Notes: generated by a model not told the origin, from the sequence alone. DNA of 64,000 nucleotides from Lineus longissimus (GCF_910592395.1 NC_088326.1:11725001-11789000); one strand, 5' to 3'; shown: positions 45,794 to 58,230, numbered from the stretch's first letter. Numbers and translations: made by a program.

Positions 45794-46606
45794 AGCGTTC
45801 TCCACAAGACCATTTGTCAGGGCGGCCCACTCTGACTTGGCAACTTACCACCCTACCTTAGAAGACCCACCCTACCTTGCTCCAGAATTTCGGAAAGGGT
45901 TTCTGTCTATCAGGCCACCCTACCTTAAACTGCTGGCCACCCTACCTTGTGTTGGACACGGGCAAAACTTCTTGAATATCAAGGGTGGTCACCCTACCAT
46001 GACGAAACCCTGTGGAGGATCAGGAATGAGCCCAAGGAAAGCGTGCAGTTGTCGAAATGGATGAGACTGCTCAACGGGATGGTGACTCAGGGAGCCGAGT
46101 CGCAGCCAGGGCAGGGCGAGTGTGGAGAGTCCGACCACCCCGACTCTGCCCCGTCTGGTGCATCACCAAGGGCCATCCCACGAGCCCAGGCTTTGTAAAA
46201 GCCCCCACCCCTCCATTTACAAGTTACCTGCACAAGAAAGGGTTTGAAATCTTTGAAATCCTACATCTCCAGCACCGAACATACACAATGACTGTCTCCG
46301 ACACATTCTAAGCCTCCAGGTCTTCTCATGTCCTTTATCGCAATGAAATTTAAACCTGGAAAGCCTTTAAAGGTCAACCACATATAAGAACAACACAGAG
46401 TTCTCCAGGTCTTCTCAAGGCAGGGTGTCTCCCTTGTTTGCCAGTGTGCAACACCAGGTAGGTTGGCCAGCAATTCGAGGAAGGATGGCCCTACAGAAGC
46501 CCTTCACAAAATTCTAGAGCAGGGTAGGGTGGCTGTTCCTGGGTAGGGTGATGAGCTGCCAAGGGAGGGTGAGTCACCTTGATTAAAAGGCCTTGTGGAG
46601 AACACT
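45794..46606. mobile_element. 813-bp element with about 200-bp terminal inverted repeats
   Basis: The left end AGCGTTCTCCACAAGACC pairs with GGCCTTGTGGAGAACACT at the right. Successive blocks (CCACCCTACCTTGCTCCAGAATTT; GGGTTTCTGT; CTGGCCACCCTACCT-GTGTTGGACAC) all recur in reverse on the right. The interior (about 46,010-46,200) is not part of the repeat and looks coding. No clear target duplication is seen. Confidence 0.78.
46003..46197 (+). pseudogene. Coding-like segment inside the TIR element
   Basis: The plus frame reads LWRIRNEPKESVQLSKWMRL, then NGMVTQGAESQPGQGEC, a Ser/Pro/Asp-rich tail and TAA. GC-rich codon use stands out from the surroundings. There is no ATG that clearly starts it and it begins at the inner edge of the left inverted repeat. 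It may be a captured host exon or the remains of an element gene. I do not recognise it. Confidence 0.4.
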
Positions 46607-46619
46607 GTCAGTACCAAGA

Positions 46620-47714
46620 TGAGAGGTGATATTGTTTACACAAACATCAGAAACTCTTCACTGTTTTCCCTGTAGTATTTTTTATTTTTTGAACACGCAA
46701 GACGTCAGGCATTTTATCTTATTTTTCACTAGATGCCAATTTTGTCGTTTGATATTATGGAATGATGTTTTTTTATGTACTTCTTGTACGATGTACTCTG
46801 AGTTTTAGAGACTGAAAGTGTTTTGTTTTTCAGTAAGTCAGGTGCTTTGCGTATGATGGTTTAAATGAGAGAGGTCTTACATACATGTCTTAATGATTTC
46901 TGAAAAGTCAGCCCATAGGAGGCACTGTTTCAAACATATCCAAACGCTCAAGAGTCAGGATGATGCTTTCCTTTATGCACCAAAGATTTAAGAAATCAGA
47001 GCAGGAAGCGCTTTTTTAACAATCTTGACATGTAGCTGTCAGTGTCAATCAAATTTTTCCTTGAAGAGATTGACAGTTTAATCTGCCAGTAAAAAACTCA
47101 AAAGTTTTGGGTTTCATCGAGTTGGAAGAAAAAAGCAGAATGTGGTTCAAGCCTTGAACCAACATGGACTGGAAATGACAGCAACTGGTGATCAGAATGA
47201 CATGCAACTAAAATCTTTTTATTGCTCATTCCAGCAATAAAAGTTGCTTGTTTGCAGCTTCCTTTACTCTTGAACTGTAACATGTACTGTATATTGTATG
47301 TCAAGAGTGACATAACTGCATCAGTGACTGCGTTGGTGTCACAGTAATATTGTAGTGTTATTCTCACCAGTTGCAGATGTCATGACCGGCATCAAATTCA
47401 TTCCAAATGCGACCTGGGAGACAATTTTTAACAGACATCTGACAGCTGCATTCAACCCCAGATGTTTTATTCCAGTTCTATAAGAAAAACTTAATTGTTA
47501 TTTTCACAGGGAATGCAGACGACAATTACGTCTCATTTAAAGGAGGTAGCAATGTCAGGCTTCATGGAGGTTGCTTGCTCAAGGATACAACTAAACACAG
47601 TTGCAATGATTCTTGAGCCTTGAAGCCACACCCCCTGGTGAAGGTGCTTTGATAAGAACTTCACCACTGCACAATCTCCGTGGCGGTTTTGTAGAAAGTT
47701 GGGAAATGGCTCCG
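46620..47714. other. Unassigned intergenic DNA
   Basis: AT-rich sequence with no credible exon. A minus-strand frame at 47,098-47,367 has no splice or start support and contains an AATAAA-type motif. Confidence 0.4.
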
Positions 47715-48433
47715 CTAGCAGAAGCTAGCCCCAAGCAGTAGCTGGCCCCAAGCAGTAGCTAGCCCCTAGCAGTAGCTGGCCCCTAGCAGTAGCTGGCCCC
47801 TAGCAGTAGCTGGCCCCAAGCAGTAGCTGGCCCCTAGCAGTAGCTGGCCCCTAGCAGTAGCTGGCCTCTAGCAGTAGCTGGCCCCAAGCAGTAGCTGGCC
47901 CCTAGCAGTAGCTGGCCCCAAGCAGTAGCTGGCCCCAAGCAGTAGCTGGCCCCTAGCAGTAGCTGGCCCCTAGCAGTAGCTGGCCCCAAGCAGTAGCTAG
48001 CCCCTAGCAGTAGCTGGCCCCAAGCAGTAGCTGGCCCCTAGCAGTAACTAGCCCCAAGCAGTAGCTGGCCCCTAGCAGTAACTAGCCCCTAGCAGTAGCT
48101 GGCCCCTAGCAGTAGCTGGCCCCAAGCAGTAGCTGGCCCCTAGCAGTAGCTGGCCCCTAGCAGTAGCTAGCCCCTAGCAGTAGCTGGCCCCTAGCAGTAG
48201 CTGGCCCCTAGCAGTAGCTGGCCCCTAGCAGTAGCTGGCCCCAAGCAGTAGCTGGCCCCAAGCAGTAGCTGGCCCCTAGCAGTAGCTGGCCCCTAGCAGT
48301 AGCTGGCCCCTAGCAGTAGCTGGCCCCTAGCAGTAGCTGGCCCCTAGCAGTAGCTGGCCCCTAGCAGTAGCTGGCCCCTAGCAGTAGCTGGCCCCTAGCA
48401 GTAGCTGGCCCCTAGCAGTAGCTAGCCCCAAGC
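47715..48433. repeat. 17-bp minisatellite, about 42 copies
   Basis: Unit GCAGTAGCTGGCCCCTA, with two main variants (CCCCTA and CCCCAA) plus rarer AGCTAG and AACTAG forms. The period is strict throughout. Each unit contains the self-complementary AGCT and GGCC. Confidence 0.97.
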
Positions 48434-51400
48434 ACGCAGGAAAGAAAACACGAAGAGGAACGTAGCCTTGCCCTGACAAACATGACGAATTATTACAGGT
48501 AGCGTCCATAGCTCGGTGGCAATTAGCTAATTTGCAAATTAATCATTTAGCAAAGCTAGCATTGTTTTGCTAACCCAAGAAATTGCTTAAGCAAACAAGA
48601 CCAATATAGAACAGGATCAATGCTTTTATGACTGAATAGAAGGCATTGGAAGAGAAGTTGTGCAGTCAAATTCCCTATGCAGGAATGCAGACTGGCTTCA
48701 GGTCTTCAGTTTGCAATGCTTTACCAAGGTGAAGGGGATTCATGCTCTTTTTCCCGACACTTGGCTGGGGAGGCAAAAACGGCATTTTTGGGATAGACAC
48801 ACCAACCTCGTGGGTCTGGGATGAGTAAAGACAAAAGATTGTACAGGTATATCAAGAATTGCCTGAGAACTGCTCAACCAGTGCTACAACATGAGAATTT
48901 CTGACTGGTACCGATCTACACACCTGGGTGGAGTAAGGCAAGGAAGACAGAGTCTCAAGCCAACAACGGTGATCAAACTAGGAATTATTTGACCGTTACA
49001 CGAGAGTCCAAGCCACTACATCGCAGCAGCTACATGTAGGCCTATGTGTCCCATCAGAGGCCGGCCTAAAAGACCTTGATGCGCTGATAAAAACTGATTG
49101 CACAATTTCGAGATGCCAGTGGGCCAACAACATGATTGTTTATTAAAACATGTTTATTTATTGTTGAGCGTGCTGTGCCTGTAGTTTATATAATTACGCC
49201 ACAGCTTGTCCGATGTAACAAATATGACATGACAAAAATTTCCAAAAAACTGAAAGTGGCCTTGTGACACAGTGTGATGTACATGTACATGTAGTCTGGT
49301 GATGACTCATAACCAGTGGGCTTACAATTTGTACCAAAGTTCACAATATTGTACATGTCATGCATGTGCAAAGGAAAGTTTTTAAAGAAATGTGTTTAAA
49401 AAATTGGGACATATTGATCTAGTTCTTGAGAAATTCAATATTCTCTATGCTTCAACACACCTGAAAATTCATTCTCGCAGCTACATAGGTCCTTTTGTTG
49501 TGATGAGCTCAAGTGTACAAAATATTGAATTTCCAGATCAACAATACCCAATTTTTTTCACACGTTTCTCTAAAACCTGTACTGTGTCTAGTCTAATTCT
49601 TTCATGTAAGACATGTAAGAAGTTTCCACTCAATCATGTGATTTTTCTTTATTACAAATTTCAAATCTGATGGGAGCACTACGCCTTGACAAACCGCAGA
49701 GGTGTCCATTGTGTGTGGTTGGCTGCAGCTATCATTCACAGCATCTTTTAATATCTTTGAGTGATATCGCAACAGGTATCAAGATGATGTTGATGATTTT
49801 TGCTAGTAACCATTGGTGATGAGGAACACCATGAATGGGCATCACTGACATGTACATTGCAGAATGAAATATACATGTACACATAAGGCCACAATATATC
49901 ATGTGTATGTAGTCATCGTTATCTCATGTAACGTGTCAATGTTCACTTTTCTTTTTGTGGGACATGAAGAACCAATATTCAAAGAGCAGGCTACACATGA
50001 TTCACGATGTCACTTTTTACCCTCAAGCCTAAGTCAGTTAAAGGGATAATATAGGCAGCAGCTAGGCAGGCAAGATAAAGTTACACAAAGCCGCCAATAG
50101 GGGTCTCTCACATCTCACAGTAGGTCGAAATGATTCACGCTCGTCCGAGGGATATATTTAGTGTTAAGTCTGACACGACCAAGGGCCCTTACTGTGTATA
50201 CTAGTCACTTGAATATGGCCAAATTAGCCCCTCTCGTCCTGCCTATAGTCAGGAAGCTCCACTGTGGTAACCAAATGAGCGCTTGAAAGATAAAAAAGTG
50301 TGACTGCCCCCCCCCCCCCAATAGATTCACTATATCATTCTTTTGCCATTGGAGACAAAATCTTGTTCTTAAAAACAGAATGAACGAAATATTTTTTACC
50401 GATTTTAATCTATAATAATTATTATGACTAATTTACTCACTAATATGGCCTATCACTTCAATTCCTGGAAAATATCCAGTAAATAAACATATGTCTCCAG
50501 TCGGTGTAAAAATCTATACACTCATATTAATGATGTACACAATCGACATCAAAATGTATAGTGTTCTTTCATGGTTTGATTCTGAGTCAACGACAGTTGG
50601 GGCGGGGTGGGGAGTTGGTCTTTAATGAGGATAAATTGATTGATTGATAGCATTCACTATGTACTTGACATTATTTCTAGGTAGTGGTGGATCAAGGGAA
50701 TTAGAATCGAACATTTATTCATAAACTTCATAGTTTACTTCTAGAAATTTGGAAGGGAATGGATTTTGGATATTGGCAAAAGGGTTAGCACTCTTCTGTA
50801 ATAGAAAATGCATTAGCTCTTCTGAATAAACGCTTGGGAGGACATTTTGGGGGTAGTGCGCTGCGCCCTTCTATTTTCATCTAGAAGAAACACTTTATCA
50901 GCCGAGAGACTCCCAGGTACAGCATCAACAATACAGGGCATGGGAACACAGACACTAGGCCGACCTTTCAGTAGCTCAACTCAAGTAACCAAGGAGAGAA
51001 TGTCACAATATTGACACAGAATGTAAAACGTTTCGAAAAACTAAGTTTCCAGTCCAATAGACGAATTCGAAGAAGTTTGTTTTGGCACTGACCAGACATG
51101 CGTTTCACCTTGAACAAAGGATCGCCGTGTCTCTAGGCAGTGTCCAAAGTCAGCTTAGGCCTTCTGACGTGTTCTGAGTGTGCGCATTTGATTTGTTTAG
51201 GCACTGATTCATCTTCTTCGAATTCATCTATTTACATCATCCCAGTCGGAGGAAGATGTGGAACAAACCAGAGACAAACTGTGTGGTTGTATACATTGTA
51301 CAAACTGTTTTCTTGTTCATTATACTAGGCCTACCTACATTGACTGGTGAAACATCCAATATTCTTAGTTAACATGGTTATAAATGAGATGACACTTGAC

Positions 51401-51840
51401 ACTTAGACTTTCAGTTCAGGAAATTGCCAAATCCAACGCACGACACATCAGTCATCACAGTCATGACAGTGACAGTGTCAGTGACACTCATTCATTCACT
51501 CAGTCAACCCTTCTAAGTTTACTCTAGTCTAAATAATAGTCTCAGTGACCTGACCACACGTTCCCCCTCCCCCAAACCCATGCACATGGATCATAAGGTT
51601 ATAGACAATGACATGTTAACAGTCACATCTCCGATCTCAGTACACCTGTACTGTCAGAATATGTATACAAACCACGTACAAAATGTACAGTGTACATTAC
51701 ACAACGCAATGGAAATCCTTCAGAAAATCCAGACAGAACAAGCAACAACATAGAAAATCGACTAATTTAGGCACATTCTGATTTTGCGATTACTCTAAAA
51801 TTCCTGTCGTCTGTTACATATATTCCAGTTATTCCATATA
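48434..51840. other. Unassigned intergenic DNA
   Basis: AT-rich, with a C-run near 50,306-50,320 and a GTAGTGGTGGATCAAGGGAA end (50,684) like the borders of a CAG-GGCGGATC-type DNA element also glimpsed at 38,569 and 41,930. No exon or RNA gene recognised. Confidence 0.4.
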
Positions 51841-51919
51841 TCAACTTGCCGTGGATGAAAATATCGGAAAAGAAGGCAAAAGTGACATTTTCCCATACCT
51901 TTCCGAAAGAATTTTTCCA

Positions 51920-52100
51920 ATCCTAAAAACCGGAAGTCGGCAGGTCATCGCCGAAAACGGCATTGTGGGAAATTATCTCGTTGCGCGAGATCGATGTTAT
52001 ATCCAATCCGCGGTAACAGGTCATGTGATCTTTGAGGTCTCACTAGCCGGTGAGGAAGCCAGGTCTACCAGCCTCCAAAAATGACGCGACGTCATTTCAT
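51920..52100. promoter_or_regulatory. CpG-bearing promoter-like patch (ETS, E-box, CRE motifs)
   Basis: Within about 180 bases: ACCGGAAGT (51,929-51,937, ETS/GABP type), CATTGTGGGAAA, TCATGTGATC (52,021-52,030, USF/TFE-type E-box) and TGACGCGACGTCAT (52,082-52,095, CRE type). CpG density is well above the flanks. Housekeeping metazoan promoters commonly combine these sites. An open frame through it (51,851-52,084, plus) may be chance. I cannot tell the direction. Confidence 0.45.
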
Positions 52101-52434
52101 GCATACCCCTGTTCCAGCGGCTGTAGACTTGGCAGTACCTTACTCTCACACAAACCTATACATTTCTGAATCACTTGTAGAATACATCTGGCCAAGTTTC
52201 AACGTCGTCTAGACATATTGTCATGCATCGAATGATGCAGAACAATGCATGAGACACCCTGTATGTCAACGCAAATTTGAAAAATTTCGCCTTATAACTT
52301 CAAGATTAACAAAGATGGTGAAAAAAAAAATTCGTACACATCTACTCATCACCTTGAGAAAGCCAACTGACGACTATTTCAATCTTTTATATAAAAATAG
52401 GCTGTCGTTGCGGCTTTTGTTTGAGTTTTTTGCG

Positions 52435-53640
52435 ATGAGACGGTCACGGCCAGGCCGAATCAGTCCTGGCTGCTCCCCCGTGTTGCCAACATGGTGAGAG
52501 AGATGAGACTGTTACAGCCAGTCCAAATCAGCCCTTGCTGCTCCACCGTGCTGCCAACATGGTGAGAGAGATGAGACAGTCACAGCCAGACCGAATCAGT
52601 CCTGGCTGTTCGACCGTGATGACAAGGTGAGAGATATGAGACGGTCACAGCCAGGCCAAATCAGTCCTTGCTGCTCCACCGTGCTGCCAACATGGTGAGA
52701 GAGATGAGACAGTCACAGCCAGACCGAATCAGTCCTGGCTGTTCGACCGTGATGACAAGGTGAGAGATATGAGACGGTCACAGCCAGGCCAAATCAGTCC
52801 TTGCTGCTCCGCCGTGTTGACAGCACGGTGAGAGAGATGAGACAGTCACAGCCAGACCGAATAAGTCCTGGCTGCCCCACCGTGTTGACAGCATGATGAG
52901 AGAGATGAAACGGTCATAGCCAGGCCCGAATCAGTCCTGGCTGCTCCACCGTGTTGACAACTTGATGAGACAGATGAGACGGTCACAGGAAGGCCACATC
53001 AGTCTTGGCTGTTCTGCCTAGTTGTCAACATGGTGAGGGAGATGAGACAGTCACAGCCAGGCCGAATCAGTCCTGGCTGCTCCACCGTGTTGATAATATG
53101 ATGAGAGAGATGAGACGGTCACAGCCAGGCCGAATCAGTCATGGCTGCTACACCGTGTTTGCAACATGATGAGAGAGATGAGACGGTCACAGCCAGGCCG
53201 AATCAGTCCTGGCTGCTCCACCGTGTTGACAACATGGTGAAAGAGATTAGATGGTCATAGCCAGGCCGAATCAGTCGTGGCTGCTCTGCCATGTTGTCAA
53301 CATGGTGAACGAGATGAGACGGTCAGCCAGGTCGAATCAGCCCTTGCTGCACCACCGTATTGACAGCCAGGTCGAATCAGTCCTGGCTGCTCCACCGTGT
53401 TTGCAACATGATGAGAGAGATGAGACGGTCACAGCCAGACCGAATCAGCCCTTGCTGCACCACCGTGTTGACAGCATGATGAGAGAGATGAGAAGGTCAC
53501 AGCCTAGCCAAATCAGTCCTGGCTGCTCCATAGTGTTGACAGCATGGCGAAAGAGATGAGACAGTCACAGTCATGCCGAATCAGTCCAGGCTGCTCCACC
53601 GTGTTGACAACATGCTGAGAGAGATGAGACGGTCACAACC
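52435..53640. repeat. About 68-bp minisatellite, about 17 copies
   Basis: Unit core GATGAGACGGTCACAGCCAG then GAATCAGTCCTGGCTGCTCC and ACCGTGTTGACAACATGGTG. Copies differ by point changes and small deletions, and one higher-order pair (52,560-52,800) is repeated almost exactly. Open frames crossing it encode only the repeat. Confidence 0.95.
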
Positions 53641-53969
53641 AAATCGTGGTGTTCGAGAGTTGACATCATTGCTGACATCATTGGCGCCAAAGACTATTTC
53701 TTTTGACCCTGTTGACCTCGCTTCTAAAAGATTTTTGAGAAAGCCATTCAAACATTAAAATCAACTGCGAACATTATCTATTATATCACCGAGCTATATA
53801 AAAATGATATATCAAGAAATATCTGTCGCAATATTGAATTATACGATTAGCTGGAACTATTTGCACCCAATTACTCTTCCGCCAGCCTGACCTCGTCACA
53901 ATCATGGCGCCTTTTCAATATACCGACGAATTAAACAACGGAAATTCCTGTCTATCAATCGTTAAAGCC

Positions 53970-54047
53970 TTGATGGCCTCGGCGGTTAGACGGTTGCACT
54001 GTAGATTGGATGGTCACGGGTTCGAACCCCGGCGATTCTGTTTTTTT
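53970..54047 (+). ncRNA. tRNA-like Pol III cassette, unit 1
   Basis: A box TGGCCTCGGCGG (53,974-53,985), B box GGTTCGAACCC (54,019-54,029) and a T7 run (54,041-54,047). The T-arm pairs; the D-arm and acceptor stem do not close well, so it is tRNA-derived rather than a standard tRNA. Promoter boxes and terminator are all in place, so transcription is possible. Confidence 0.55.
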
Positions 54048-55120
54048 GAAAAATGTTCTTATTACTCTAATTTATTCATGTACGTTTATCAGGCGCGGAT
54101 CTGAGCGGGTGCACCAGACGCACGGCTCCTAATTGATGTAAACTTTTTAAATTGACCACTCATGACTATGAACACACCTGTCCAGGAATTTTGATGAGAA
54201 ATGCAGTGCACGCTCCCTCTTCTTCCAGTTCCTAGATTCGCCGGCCTTCTTATGCCATCATCTTATACCGTTATGAAAAATATCATGAAGAAAACCCCTT
54301 CACCCGAACTTTTCAAGCTTAAGTACAAACTGATTCCAGGTGTTCGAGCACTCCAGAGAATGGTTTGACTAGTCAGCGGCTTGAATTCCCGAGGGTACAT
54401 TGAGGCCAACAACTATTTCGGTTGACCTCGATTCCAAACCCTTTTTCAAGCTTCAAGTGGAACCATGACTTCTCAAAGAGCTGAGAGAATTATTGATATA
54501 TCATCAAACTGCAAAAAAGATCTCACCAAAAACGGAATGTAACTGTACGTTTGCTTAAAAATCTAAGATTTGCATGTCATGTCAAACCCGTCTCACATCA
54601 CACGCTAAATTCATCATTAGTGATGAGCATTTAGTTTGTAACTACAGTGATGAGCAGGCGGATAGATTCAAATTACATATCATCTTCCTGGTCACCTAAA
54701 TCCCACACCCAAATTGTCCCTTCCAATCACGTGCACGGAGCTACAAAGATATGATTGCCGTGTGCACGCGCACTTCCGACTCCAAAAGTATCGACTCGAA
54801 TCATAATTCAAATCCGCCATTGCTGTCGTCATTGGCGCCAAAGACTATTTCTTTTGACCCTGTTGACCTCGCTTCTAAAAGATTTTTGAGAAAGCCATTC
54901 AAACATTAAAATCAACTGCGAACATTATCGATTATATCACCGAGCTATATAAATACGACATATCAAGAAATAGCTGTCGCAATATTGAATTATACGATTA
55001 GCTGGAACTATTTGCACCCAATTACTCTTCCGCCAGCTTGACCTCGTCACAATCATGGCGCCTTTTCAATATGTCGACGAATTAAACAACGAAAAACCCT
55101 GTCTATCAATCGTTAAAGTC

Positions 55121-55196
55121 TTGATGGCTTCGGCGGTTCGACGGTTGCACTGTGGATTGGATGGTCACGGGTTCGAACCCCGGCGAATCTATTTTT
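55121..55196 (+). ncRNA. tRNA-like Pol III cassette, unit 2
   Basis: Same layout as unit 1: A box TGGCTTCGGCGG (55,125-55,136), B box GGTTCGAACCC (55,170-55,180), then a T6 run (55,191-55,197). It differs from unit 1 by a few substitutions in the A box and anticodon-like region. Confidence 0.55.
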
Positions 55197-56371
55197 TCGA
55201 GTTTTTTTGAAACATTTTCTTATTACTATTTATTCATGTACGTTTATCAGGCGCGGATCTAAGCGGGTGCACCAGACGCACGGCTCCTAATTGATGTAAA
55301 CTTTTTTAATTGACCACTCATTAAATTTTGGAACACACCTGTCCAGGAATTTTGATGAGAAATGCAGTGCACGCTCCCTCTTCTTCCAGTTCCTAGATTC
55401 GCCGGCACTCTTATACCATCATCTTATACCATTATGAAAAATATCATGAAGAAAACCCCTTCACCCGAACTTTTCGAGCTGAAGTACACACTGATTCTAG
55501 GTGTTCGAGCACTCCAGAGAATGGTTTGACTAGTCAGCGGCTTGAATTCCCGAGGGTACATTGAGGCCAACAGCTATTTCGGTTGACCTCGATTTCAAAC
55601 CCTTTTTCAAAATGGACATTCAAACCATAAAATCAGCCACAAACAATCTTTGTTGAAGGAACAACTTTGGCATGAGATAGGCTGTTTTTCATGCAAAAAA
55701 GTTTCAAGTAGAACCGTGACTTCTCAAAGAGCTGAGAGAATTATTGATACATCATCAAACTGCAAAAAATGTTCTCACCAAAAACGGATTGTAACTGTAC
55801 GTTGCCTAAATATCTAAGATTTGCATGTCATGTCAAACCCGTCTCACATCACACGCTAAATTCATCATTGGTGATGAGCATTTAGTTTGTAACTACAGTG
55901 ATGAGAAGGCGGATAGATTCAAATTACATATCATCTTCCTGGTCACCTAAATCCCACACCCAAATTGTCCCTTCAAATCACGTGCACGGAGCTATAAAGA
56001 TATGATGGCCGTGTGCACGCGCACTTCCGACTCCAAAAGTATCGATTCGAATCTTAATTCAAATCCGCCATTGCTGTCATCATTGGCGCCAAAGACTATT
56101 TCTTTTGACCCTGTTGACCTCGCTTCTAAAAGATTTTTCAGAAAGCCATTCAAACATTAAAATCAACTGCGAACATTATCTATTATATCACCGAGCTATG
56201 TAAATACGATATATCAAGAAATATCTGTCGCAATATTGAATTATACGATTAGCTGGAACTATTTGGACCCAATTACTCTTCCGCCAGCTTGACCTCGTCA
56301 CAATCATGGCACCTTTTCAATATGTCGACGAATTGAACAACGAAAATCCCTGTCTATCAATCGTTAAAGTC

Positions 56372-56447
56372 TTGATGGCCTCGGCGGTTAGACGGTTGCA
56401 CTGTTGATTGGATGGTCACGGGTTCGAACCCCGGCGAATCTATTTTT
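56372..56447 (+). ncRNA. tRNA-like Pol III cassette, unit 3
   Basis: A box TGGCCTCGGCGG (from 56,376), B box GGTTCGAACCC (56,421-56,431) and a T5 run. Both boxes are unchanged across the three units. Confidence 0.55.
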
Positions 56448-57624
56448 CGAGTTTTTTTGAAAAATGTTCTTATTACTATTTATTCATGTACGTTTATCAG
56501 GCGCGGATCTAAGCGGGTGCACCAGACGCACGGCTCCTAATTGATGTAAACTTTTTTAATTGACCACTCATGAAATTTACGAACACTCCTCAGTGTCCAG
56601 GAATTTTGATGAGAAATGCAGTGCACGCTCCCTCTTCTTCCAGTTCCTAGATTCGCCGGCCTTCTTATGCCATCATCTTATACCATTATGAAAAATATCA
56701 TGAAGAAAACCCCTTCACCCGAACTTTTCGAGCTGAAGTACACACTGATTCCAGGTGTTCGAGCACTCCAGAGAATGGTTTGACCGGTCAGCGGCTTGAA
56801 TTCCCGAGGGTACATTGAGGCCAACAACTATTTCGGTTGACCTCGATTTCAAACCCTTTTTCAAAATGGCCATTCAAACCATAAATTCAGTCACAAACAA
56901 TCTTTGTTGAAGGGACAACTTTGGCATGAGATAGGCTGTTTTTCATGCAAAAGAGCTTCAAGTAGGACCGTGACTTCTCAAAGAGTAGAGAGAATTATTG
57001 ATAGTCTATATCATCAAACTGCAAAAAAGATCTCACCAAAAACGGAATGTAACTGTACGTTTGCCTAAAAATCTAAGATTTGCATGTCATGTCAAACCTG
57101 TCTCACATTACACGCTAAATTCATCATTAGTGATGAGCATTTAGTTTGTAACTACAGTGACGAGAAGGCGGATAGATTCAAATTACATATCATCTTCCTG
57201 GTCACCTAAATCCCGCACCCAAATTGTCCCTTCAAATCACGTGCACGGAGCTATATAGATACGAATGCCGTTTGCATATGTTCATTTCTCTTTTCCACCG
57301 CAGTGGGCCTATATATTTTACCGTAGCTCTATAATGTTACCTGCAGAAATGACATTCGGCCAATGAGACAGTACTGCACCATATCTCTTCTTGATGTGCC
57401 CTCCCCTTCATTGTTCGCCATGTTGCCAGAGAGTGTACCAAGTCTTAGCCGAATGTTCCATGCCCCTTCACTACGCGTACTCTGTCTGATCTAGATGTGT
57501 ACTCTACCAACGTAGTGCACCTTGTTTATACCGGGTGGACCTTGCCTCCACCCTTAGGAAAAATCTGTCTCATTTTCACATGGTGAATACCTGATCATTT
57601 TCATAAAGGGATTGCATGAAATCA

Positions 57625-57925
57625 GAACACCAGACCTGAAGAGAGAGCAGAATGCAACAACCACACCATAACATGCTGCCACAACCAGACCTGATGAACA
57701 GGAGATATTGGCACAACCAGACCTGGTGAGATTGCAGATGCTGCCACAACCAGACCTGATAATACAGCATATGCTGTCACAACCAGACCTGATAGACAGG
57801 AGATGCTGGCACAACCAGACCTGATGAGATTGCAGATGATGTCACAACCAGACCTGGCGAGATAACAAATGATGTTACACCCAGAGCCAAGGGCAGCACG
57901 AGCAGATCCACACCTGATAATCCAT
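57625..57925. repeat. About 42-bp minisatellite, about 7 copies
   Basis: CACAACCAGACCTGATGAGA recurs with GATGCTGC-type spacers. Copies vary in the GACAGGAGATGCTGG versus GATTGCAGATGATG segment. Three overlapping minus frames through it are repeat-coded. Confidence 0.92.
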
Positions 57926-58101
57926 CTCAAAGCAGACCAATGAATTACTTCGGAGAAATCCTCAACCCGGGTTCACTTTTTGAAACATACTGAACCAATG
58001 ATTGACAGGGAGGACCGAGGATAAGACGCTTTTTCTGCCTTGTCCTGTGGTAGATTGGCTGGGTGATTTCGGCACATTCTTGACGCTATCAGAAAACTTA
58101 C

Positions 58102-58230
58102 ATAAAGATAAAGTTTGTGGATGTCAGCGACGGCATAAGTTCGAGGCGATTCTCTTGGACTCAAGTCTGCATACTTAGTTTGTCGTATCGATATAGCTCA
58201 CTGTGAATTAGAGGGAGAATTTGGGTGTGG
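58102..58230 (-). promoter_or_regulatory. Probable minus-strand leader exon
   Basis: On the minus strand a perfect-looking donor CTTTAT|GTAAGT lies at 58,102/58,101. Upstream sequence is more CpG-rich, with one short ATG frame (MQT stop) and an otherwise open frame without ATG. It reads away from the promoter patch at 58.2-58.4 kb, so I take it as a 5' UTR exon of a gene running left, whose coding exons I did not find. Confidence 0.45.

Larger units (their letters stand above)
53681..57262. repeat. Three tandem 1.15-1.25 kb units
   Basis: TTGGCGCCAAAGACTATTTC begins each unit at 53,681, 54,832 and 56,083. Units are highly similar end to end. Unit 1 lacks a block of about 100 bp (GGCATGAGATAGGCTGTTTT region) that units 2 and 3 have. 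Each unit holds a tRNA-like Pol III cassette, a CAG-GGCGCGGATC-type element (about 150 bp, ends GGCGCGGATCT / AGATTCGCC) and a CpG-rich end with CACGTGCACGG and GTGCACGCGCAC. The third unit decays near 57,262. Confidence 0.93.

Noticed and set aside
47715-48433. CRISPR-like regular array
   Set aside because: The units are contiguous 17-bp repeats without unique spacers, in a eukaryotic context.
53251-53758. Open frames encoding MRRSQPSQISPGC-type repeats
   Set aside because: They are translations of the 68-bp minisatellite; period and changes show no codon constraint.
57554-57930. Overlapping minus-strand frames rich in SGLVV/IRSGC repeats
   Set aside because: All three frames are open because the 42-bp unit has no stop; repeat product only.
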